Assembly: GCA_033065855.1 (NCBI GenBank) | Contig: JAVXUO010001572.1 | Location: 124,001 to 188,000 of the forward strand | DNA length: 64,000 nucleotides | Origin: Escallonia rubra | Taxonomy: Eukaryota; Streptophyta; Magnoliopsida; Escalloniales; Escalloniaceae | Direction: 5' to 3' | Part shown: positions 56,829 to 64,000 of the stretch, piece after piece | Layout of the letters: every line of letters starts with the position of its first letter | Numbering within the stretch: position 1 is the stretch's first letter | Notes under the pieces: model-generated | The model's database searches: none | What the model saw: only the letters and a program-made list of their open reading frames with translations | Told to the model about the DNA's origin: nothing | Program-made: the position numbers and the translations under genes

Positions 56829-58241
56829 ACACCATAATTATTTGGTTAATTTGCTTTACTAATTCTTAATTGGCTAATTACTTTTTCTAATTCATAAATT
56901 AGTGCATAGATAGTTTATAATTGTGCTGGAATGTGACGTTGAGCTTGAGTTTGTTTGGCTATTTAATTTTAAAATTGGGAAGTTGAAAATATACTGTTTT
57001 GTTGGAATTTGATGTTGTGTTGAGATTGGGAGGTGGAGCTTGAGCTCGGGAGCAGAGGTTGATCTTGAAATGTGATTTAGTTTTGAAATTGGGAGTTTGA
57101 TATTGAGCTTGAAATGTACAGTTATTTAATTATGTGAATTTTTGTTGAGAACTGAGATTTTGAGATTTTATTCCAATGTGCGTGTGTATGTGTGTGTGTT
57201 TTTTTTTTTTTTTTTTCCAGAATGAAAAAGTTATTTAGAAAGAAAGAAAAATTGGCTGAATCCTCGCAGTCTAATCAAGATAGTATTATTTTACTAACAA
57301 AAAATTTTGGCTATTATTTTACTAACAAAATTTTTTGGTGAAGTCGATATAATTTTTGCACCCCCTGAAAAAAAATCATGGTTCTGCCCCTGCTCTTTGC
57401 TGACTGGCTGACTGCTGTTACTTCCCATCTTGAGGTAAGCTACTTCTTTATCTTGAAATTGTAGTTTAATTTCTTGAAATTATAGTTTAATTTCAGTAAT
57501 TGATTATATAGAAATTTAAAAAATATGTTTGTTTAATTTGCTTGTTAATTCTTAATTGGTGAGCAGAAATTATGCCTTGATTATATATCTTTATGTTCCC
57601 TAATAAAAATGCTAAACCAAATAATGAATTATGCCTTGATTATATATATTGCAGAAATTATTGGTGATTTGGTGGAAGTTGGAACACTTTAATTATTTGG
57701 TTAATTTGCTTTACTAATTCTTAATTGGCTAATTACTTTTTCTAATTCATAAATTAGTGCATAGATAGTTTATAATTGTGCTGGAATGTGACGTTGAGCT
57801 TGAGTTTGTTTGGCTATTTAATTTTAAAATTAGGAAGCTGAAAATGTACTGATTTGTTGGAATTTGATGCTGTGTTGAGATTGGGAGGTGGAGCTTGAGC
57901 TTGGGAGCGGAGATTGATCTTGAAATGTGATTTAGTTTTAAAATTGGGAGTTTGATATTGAGCTTGAAATGTACAGTTATTTAATTATGTGAATTTTTGT
58001 TGAGAACTGAGATTTTGAGATTTTATTCCAATGTGCGTGTGCGTGTGTGTGTGTGTTTTTTTTTTCAGAAAGAAAAAGCTTTTTAGAAAGAAAGGAAAAT
58101 TGACAGAATCCTCGCAGTCTAATCAAGATAGTATTATTTTACTAACAAAAAATTTTGGCTATTATTTTACTAACAAAATTTGTTGGTGAAATCGATATAA
58201 TTTTTGCAGCCCCTGAAAAAAAATCCTGGTTCCGCCTCTGG
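56827..58241. repeat. Direct repeat pair of ~565 bp that truncates RLP-3
   Basis: Copy 1 (56827-57392) and copy 2 (57680-58241) share TAATTATTTGGTTAATTTGC, GTGCATAGATAGTTTATAAT, GAATGTGACGTTGAGCTTGA and a GT/T-rich tract, at high identity. Both end in CCCTGAAAAAAAATC then TGGTTC(T/C)GCC; inverted, this is CAGNGGCGGAACCAGGATTT, a motif seen at hAT-type termini. They may be LTR-like or a duplicated end of a hAT-like element. The 5' break of RLP-3 coincides with the start of copy 1. Confidence 0.6.
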
Positions 58242-59936
58242 ATATTGGGTGGGGATTATGGAGAATCTGGGGAGTGGTAGATTGTTTGGAGACACCACGC
58301 CTATGACAAACATTTCGTGCATTTCATCTTGCTTGTTTCGGTGAATGTATGGGCTCATCAGCTGATGCAGAAGACCAACGCGAGAAGGATACACAATATG
58401 GTCAACTACAGGAGAACAAGAATGAATGAGAGAGATGAACTTAGGCTTTGCATTTAAATATATCTTCATTCTTTCATTGATATTAAAGTGTCATTGTTCT
58501 TTAATCAAATCACATCTATTTATAGAAGTTAATGTTTTATATCCCTAGTGAACCGTCAATAATAGATAAGTTATAGATAAGTTTTATAACCTTTTTGCAT
58601 GTGCACATGTTTACACTGAGTATTTACCCCATGGCTAATCATATAGGATTGGGTTTGGAATATCAATTGTACGGGGCAGAGAGGAGGAAAAAAATAAGGC
58701 TATGGTGTAACAGGGGCTTTGAGTCTAAGGAAGCTGATTCATGCTGTTTGGATGTAAAAGGAGATTCTAAAAGATAACCATTTGAAGACTTTTATTCGAG
58801 CCATACATAGGTGCCGTTCCAAACAAGTTTCACAGGAAAAGAGATGGCTAACAGGCTATATGTTTACCGTTGAGAAAATTGATGTTTAGCAGATCGAGTC
58901 TTTTTGCATTACAGAGCACAATGTCTTTGGAGACAAGAAAGGAACCAGAAGATGAGTTAAAGAACAAAATTTATCTCTTACAATCTTTTCCATTTAATTA
59001 TGGTGAGAACATATGAAGGAAATTGACAACAATTTAGACCTCCTATTGTGGCTAAAATAAAATTGGGATGTTATTGTTCCTTAGTGGCATTTTAGGTCAC
59101 TGTAACTTCTTTGCCGGAACAATTTCTATGTTTTGGCAATAAATGTGTAACAATTTTGTCGCATCTTCTCTTCCCTAGCACCCATGTTTTATTATAGGAC
59201 TTCAAATTATACTACTTCTTTCCAAGATATCTGTCACTGAAGGGGTCTTTTTGGTCATTTGTCACTAGAAATGTGACAAGATTTGTCTTTTTAGCAATAG
59301 TTAAAGCTTTAGCGACAAAAGTAGAGAGTATCTGGATTTTGATTATGGGATACTCAAACTTGGTTTAATCTTGATCAATTAGGTTCTTAAATATGGCAAA
59401 AACTTAAATCTATAAGATTAGGTTCTTAATTAGGTGTAGCAAAGACGCAAACTAAAAACTGATTATAAGAATTAATTTCAAACGGGCCCTCTTAAATTTT
59501 GCTCATTTAATTTTTAATTAATGCGAGTTATTCAAATACAATTTTGAAAAAGAAGTATAGCATGTTGTTACTTCTTATGTTTAATATATTACGTGTCATT
59601 CCACATGCGATGTGTGTGTGTGCAAAAAAAAAGTGTAAAATAGAAGTTTGCACAAAGACCAATAAAAAAAAATGTCTTATAAGGTTGTTATCAAAGATTT
59701 ATTTTCTTTCTTTTGCTTTTAAACTTTTGATAGTTTCTTTTTCAATATTAATTACTTACTAAACTTCAATGACACAAGTCAAACAGTCAATGCATTACAC
59801 AACAAGGCTATTTCTATAGTTAACATGTTACACCAAAATTACTTCTATTCTAAAATTTTATGTGGAATTGGCATTGCAAAATGAATAGAAAGATGTATAA
59901 TGGATGGCCCGTGCATAGAACAGAATTTTAGCTAGG
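58242..59936. other. Intergenic sequence without a recognisable gene
   Basis: AT-rich, no coding region I can support. The minus-strand frame at 58170-58469 starts in the repeat and has no recognisable motif. Homology to the other RLP units resumes at about 59937 (AAAGTGCAACTTACTACTCC). Confidence 0.5.
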
Positions 59937-60023
59937 TAATATAAAGTGCAACTTACTACTCCAAGGTTCTCATACAATAACACAACGTCGTGAAAAGCAA
60001 TTGCATCGCGTACCTGACAGATC

Positions 60024-63000
60024 CTAATTTGAGCGTCGATGAAATCTGATCTCACGTCTGTTTGCCTTCCTACGTGTTTCTCCTCCCACTAATCCTGTGA
60101 AATTTTTTGGCTTTCCGGTTAAGAACATGAGATATCCCATAATTAAGCCTAACACCATTCCACAACCATAACCCATGAACACAGCTTTCCAAGTAAATCC
60201 ACTCCAGAAATCTGAATCGTCTTCTTGCTGCATCAATGGCGGTTGTTCTTGTGTCTCATTGTCGCCACAACTTAATGAGAGCGGAAATCCGCACAGTGCA
60301 GAGTTCCCATTGTATGAATCATTTCCAAATGTATTGAACTGTCTCCCATGAGGTATACGTCCAACGAGATGATTTTGGGAGAGGTTTAGATCCTCAAGAA
60401 ATGTAAGATTCGTGAGTTCTTCAGGTATCTCTCCAGTAATCTGGTTAGAAGAAAGGTCTAATGATTCAAGCCCTGATATAGCTCCCAGCGATGACGGGAT
60501 ATGGCCTGCAAGGCTGTTGTGAGATAAATTAAGCACTAGGAGGGAGTTGAGATCTCCAATGACATCAGGAATATCTCCTTCGAACATGTTGCTTGATAGA
60601 TCAAGTGTTGCGAAGACAGTAAGAATTCTAACAAGTTCAAATTCTTTCCCTTTCATCACCACGGTAATAGAATCTTGATAGTATGTGTCCCCCATATACA
60701 TCAGTCTCGTACTATTCTCATTTACATTCATCATTCCTCGGAAGTTTTTGAAGTATTTTGCTGGCAGAAGGCCGGTAAACTCATTGTAGGAGAGGTCAAG
60801 GATACGCAGCTTAGGGAAGGAAAACTCTGTATTGGAAATGCTTCTTAATGGACCATGGAATTTATTGGACTTGAGGACAAGAACCTGCAGCTCTGGAAGA
60901 GTTTCTAACCAATGAGGAAATGTACCATTGAGCCTGTTGTTTCCAATGTTGAGAACTTCCAAACTGCTGCAATTCGCCAAGGATCGTGGAACGCTTCCTT
61001 CCAATCGGTTTCCATTCAAATTGAATCTTCTCAATCTATTGCCCTTTTTGGCAAACGTTGTTGGGATGGTACCATGAAAATCATTGCCCTGCAAATCTAC
61101 CACTGATAGCGCCTGATTGCTGAGGGTATACAAACATTTTGGAACTAAACCACTCAAGCTGTTACGGGACAGATCAAGAGTTGATAAGGAACTCAAATTG
61201 CAAAGTAACGGAGGGATCTTTCCGGTCAGCTTGTTGTGTGAGATAAAGAAAAGAGATATGGTGGGTGGTGGAACTGGAATTGGTCCTTGAAGTAAATTGG
61301 ACCGAAGATCAAGATAAACAAGGTTCACAAAAGGAATTAGGTTGAAACAGGTGAGAAAATTGTGAGAAACATTTAAGTAAGACGCCTCTTTCAATTTTGA
61401 CAATGCCCAATCCGGAATACGGCCTTCTATTTTGTTGCGGGAAAGATCTACCTGTTCGAGATACCTTGTTGTTCTCAAGAAATCTAACTCCATAATCCCA
61501 CAAGAGGACAATAACACTCTTCTAACAGAAGGCGGCAATGTAGCATTACTCTCTTTGTTGCTCAAGGATAGGCTGTTGTCTGAGAGATCAAGAGACTCAA
61601 GTTCTTTGAGTCTTGAAAACATGCCTAGACTCAGATTGCCACTTAAATTATTTGATGAAAGAGTGAGAAGTTCCAGGTTCACAAGCAATGAAATAGATTG
61701 TGGTATTGGGCCATTTAGCTGATTGTCGCTGAAATCGATTAACATCAGACAATCATGTTGGAACTCGGGAATGAAACCTCTTAGCTGATTAGATGCGGCA
61801 TGTATGGCCTTCAATGACGGAAGAGTAACTAACCAAGATGGTATTGTCCCATTAAAGGAGTTAGCTGATAACCTGAGATGGATCAGGTTTTGGAACCCAC
61901 TAATGTTGGAAGGAATTGTACCTGTCAATGAGTTATAGCCCAAGTCTAAAAACTCAAGTAGTGTTAGGTTGGTAACTGAGAATGGGAACTGGCCACTGAA
62001 ACTATTATACGCGAGTTCTAATACCCTTATTTTTTTTAGGTTGCCAAACCAGTCAGGAATATGGCCTTCGAAACGGTTTTGGTTAATTCCAAAGTAAGTA
62101 AGTAGCTCAAGGTTTGCGAGAGTCGACGGGAGGTGTCCACTAAAATTGTTGGAGGAAAGAACCAAAACAGTAATGTGGGTGAGATTACCGAGTGATTCAG
62201 GAATCGGTCCTGAGAATTTGCATCCATACAAGTTCAAATAGCTCAATGACTTCAAATAGCCGACTGAATCAGGTATTTCACCAGAGAAACTCGTTTGAGG
62301 TACAGACAAAATCTCTAGACTGTTATTACTGTTCCAGTTTAGCTTTGGAAACTTACCGGTGAGATCATTGTTGCCCTCCAGTACAAGTTTTTGCAATTTG
62401 GGGAGGTGGAAAATGCCATCGGGTAGTTTTCCATGCAACCCAGTGAAGGAAAGACGGAGATCCGTAAAAGAGGAAGACAGATTCATGGGAAGCACAGCGG
62501 AGATATTTACTTGGGAAAGACGAAGTTCACTTATTTGGGTTAAATTTTCAAGGAGTAGACTGAAAGTATGACTTCCAAGGCTAATTCCTCCATAATTACC
62601 AGATAGATCAAGCGAAATCAGTTTGGATAGGTGCGATATTTCTCGCGGTATTTCGCCTACCAATACAGCATTAGAGAGGTTCAAGTGTGTCAAACTCGAA
62701 AACCCGCCAAATCTATGCGAAATTCGGGAGAGAGAGAAATTATTAAGAGCAAGGTTGAGTTTCTGGAGGTAAGAAAGTTGGAAAAGGCTGGTGTTGGAAG
62801 GGATGGTACCGTGAAGCTGGCTGCAGCTCAGGTCTAAACCAATCACATTGCCCTGCACCTCATCACACGTAACTCCATCCCATGTGCAGCAATCTGCACT
62901 CTTGTCCCAAGACTTTGTCTTTGGATATGTAGACTTACCATTAAAATCACAATCTCTAGAGGCAGAAATGTTTATGTTGAAGCTTTGCTTAAACTGAAGC

Positions 63001-63134
63001 AATGCAAGTTTTTGCTCATAAGGGCACAAATGATAGTGGGGAGAGGAAGAGATATTTGATAAAGACAAAGCAAACTGATACCGCAAGTGCAGGATGATGA
63101 GGAGTAGTTGAGAATCCCACATTAGCTGCCTCAT
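60024..63134 (-). CDS. RLP-4: Cf-type LRR receptor-like protein, intact, 1036 aa
   Basis: Single-exon gene. I start it at the ATG at 63134 (MRQLMWDSQLLLIILHLRYQ, a signal peptide); the frame is open 8 codons further but without an ATG. In order: LRRNT domain with CPYEQKLALLQFKQSF and DCCTWDGVTCDE (residues ~30-95); about 30 LRRs; an island ending near residue 850 (YYQDSITVVMKGKEFELVRI); four last LRRs; CGFPLSLSCGDNE; an acidic Gln-rich stretch; a membrane helix near residues 980-1005 (GYGCGMVLGLIMGYLMFL); a basic tail. Many N-glycosylation sites (NLS, NLT, NNS) are present. No kinase. Cf-type RLPs act at the plasma membrane with SOBIR1/BAK1-type partners; this role is inferred from family. 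It is the best candidate functional gene with an undisturbed upstream region. Confidence 0.93.
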   Translation of the reverse strand: MRQLMWDSQLLLIILHLRYQFALSLSNISSSPHYHLCPYEQKLALLQFKQSFNINISASRDCDFNGKSTYPKTKSWDKSADCCTWDGVTCDEVQGNVIGLDLSCSQLHGTIPSNTSLFQLSYLQKLNLALNNFSLSRISHRFGGFSSLTHLNLSNAVLVGEIPREISHLSKLISLDLSGNYGGISLGSHTFSLLLENLTQISELRLSQVNISAVLPMNLSSSFTDLRLSFTGLHGKLPDGIFHLPKLQKLVLEGNNDLTGKFPKLNWNSNNSLEILSVPQTSFSGEIPDSVGYLKSLSYLNLYGCKFSGPIPESLGNLTHITVLVLSSNNFSGHLPSTLANLELLTYFGINQNRFEGHIPDWFGNLKKIRVLELAYNSFSGQFPFSVTNLTLLEFLDLGYNSLTGTIPSNISGFQNLIHLRLSANSFNGTIPSWLVTLPSLKAIHAASNQLRGFIPEFQHDCLMLIDFSDNQLNGPIPQSISLLVNLELLTLSSNNLSGNLSLGMFSRLKELESLDLSDNSLSLSNKESNATLPPSVRRVLLSSCGIMELDFLRTTRYLEQVDLSRNKIEGRIPDWALSKLKEASYLNVSHNFLTCFNLIPFVNLVYLDLRSNLLQGPIPVPPPTISLFFISHNKLTGKIPPLLCNLSSLSTLDLSRNSLSGLVPKCLYTLSNQALSVVDLQGNDFHGTIPTTFAKKGNRLRRFNLNGNRLEGSVPRSLANCSSLEVLNIGNNRLNGTFPHWLETLPELQVLVLKSNKFHGPLRSISNTEFSFPKLRILDLSYNEFTGLLPAKYFKNFRGMMNVNENSTRLMYMGDTYYQDSITVVMKGKEFELVRILTVFATLDLSSNMFEGDIPDVIGDLNSLLVLNLSHNSLAGHIPSSLGAISGLESLDLSSNQITGEIPEELTNLTFLEDLNLSQNHLVGRIPHGRQFNTFGNDSYNGNSALCGFPLSLSCGDNETQEQPPLMQQEDDSDFWSGFTWKAVFMGYGCGMVLGLIMGYLMFLTGKPKNFTGLVGGETRRKANRREIRFHRRSN

Positions 63135-64000
63135 GTTTCCTGCTCCAGATATACCCAAATAAAAAATTACTTGACGTCAAGCAAAATCTTAATTCAATTG
63201 CAATCGGTGCAATTTCTTGAAGCTTTAGTCTGGAAAAAAGCAAAGATTTTACTGAAACCTCAACAGGCAGAAGAAGAAAATCCAGTAACAAGAACTTGCA
63301 AACTCCACCCAATTTTTCCTCTGCAGTTGGTGTCCCTTCCATTTATTGAAGTGATGGAGCCGCGTGTGTCAAACTTTCCTTACGGGACCCAAACACCTGT
63401 CCCCTTTCGCAATGCTTTCATTTGGCGTGCTCAACGGTCAAAGGACCAATCCAAGGTGATTCACTGTTTGCGCTGTTGGGCAAACTCACTATTGATGGTA
63501 CGCTTGTGACACAACCGATGAACTGTGTGGGATCTTTTTTGCCCCTAAGTCCTGGAGACTTCTCTAAAAATAAAAAATGAAAAAGAAAAGAAAAGTAGAA
63601 AGTAGAACGATTGCGCGCCCTTAAATGACAAAAGAGAGAGCTTTCGATTGATAGAATGTTCATACACTAATGTTTCCAAGTCTGGAAACTAAACTTCCTA
63701 TCGATGGCAGCAAAAGCCTCTAAACTAAAGAAAAAGAAAGAAAAAGACTTTGTTTGATTGATGATTGTTGATTGATCTCCTCTGCTTTTTCTTTGACCCA
63801 CTATATATATTAGAGGCTTTGTAGAAAATAACTACAATTACAAGAAACTACCCCACCCACTTAGAAAATAATCACCCATTAATAAGTAATCAACCACACT
63901 TATCCCTTATCAATAGGGACACATTCGGAAGTTGGTTCTTCTCACATCTTTCTTGAATCTTCCATTATCTCTTCAGAAATAATAATCAAAAGTAAATGTC
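63135..64000 (-). promoter_or_regulatory. Upstream region of RLP-4
   Basis: Near-identical to 10413-11300. On the minus strand a TATA-like ATATATATAG lies at about 63802-63811, next to a W-box core (TTGACC on the plus strand, 63794-63799). The palindrome TGACGTCA (63172-63179), embedded in TTGACGTCAA and so also containing TTGAC on both strands, lies ~40 bp upstream of the ATG. Both sites are conserved in the RLP-1 copy. Defence-factor binding is inference from motif only. Confidence 0.5.

Noticed and set aside
63135..63158. RLP-4 start 8 codons upstream (and the same in RLP-1 at 10436)
   Set aside because: The codon is TTG. The ATG at 63134 begins a proper signal peptide.

Overview
This is nuclear DNA from a flowering plant, almost certainly a eudicot. 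It is AT-rich and gene-poor, and it carries receptor-like proteins (RLPs) of the Cf-9/Cf-2 class, plant Copia and Tat-type Gypsy retrotransposons, Pack-MULE-like elements, Helitron-like elements and an organellar rRNA insertion. I cannot name the species from the sequence.

The backbone is a tandem array of RLP genes, all on the minus strand. RLP-1 (7343-10412) is nearly full length but broken by an 11-bp deletion and a Trp-to-stop change near its N-terminus. RLP-2 (35436-38477) and RLP-4 (60024-63134) are intact, intron-less genes encoding secreted, single-pass LRR receptors without a kinase. RLP-3 (54390-56828) has lost its N-terminal part and has an in-frame stop. Two further units, at 20519-21127/23487-23617 and 51061-52880, keep RLP-type flanks and the signal-peptide codons but no receptor body; I call them ghost loci. 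Comparing the paralogous flanks gives empty sites that date and delimit many of the insertions.

Mobile DNA fills the rest. 1-3941 is the end of a CACTA-like element holding a PIF/Harbinger-like element with a captured MATE-transporter fragment. 5853-7243 is a Pack-MULE with an ARM-repeat (U-box-4-like) fragment, inserted in the 3' flank of RLP-1. 12614-14012 is a hAT-like element. 14081-19360 is a nest: an old long-TIR element, then a 4.5-kb solo-LTR-like element, then a Pack-MULE with a plastid ribosomal protein L12 fragment. 21128-23486 is a LINE-like insertion that hosts a Pack-MULE carrying an open WPP-domain fragment. 23618-33710 has two head-to-tail Helitron-like elements, a second solo LTR with tandem repeats, and a TIR element with palindromic ends. 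38699-50809 is an internally deleted Copia element whose 3' LTR was hit by a 10.3-kb Tat-type Gypsy element with an antisense multi-exon extra ORF and a large minisatellite.

Functionally, only RLP-2 and RLP-4 look able to make a receptor, probably for cell-surface recognition in immunity. RLP-2 keeps only about 220 bp of ancestral upstream sequence before 12 kb of retrotransposons. RLP-4 has an undisturbed upstream region, at least to the window edge, shared with pseudogene RLP-1.
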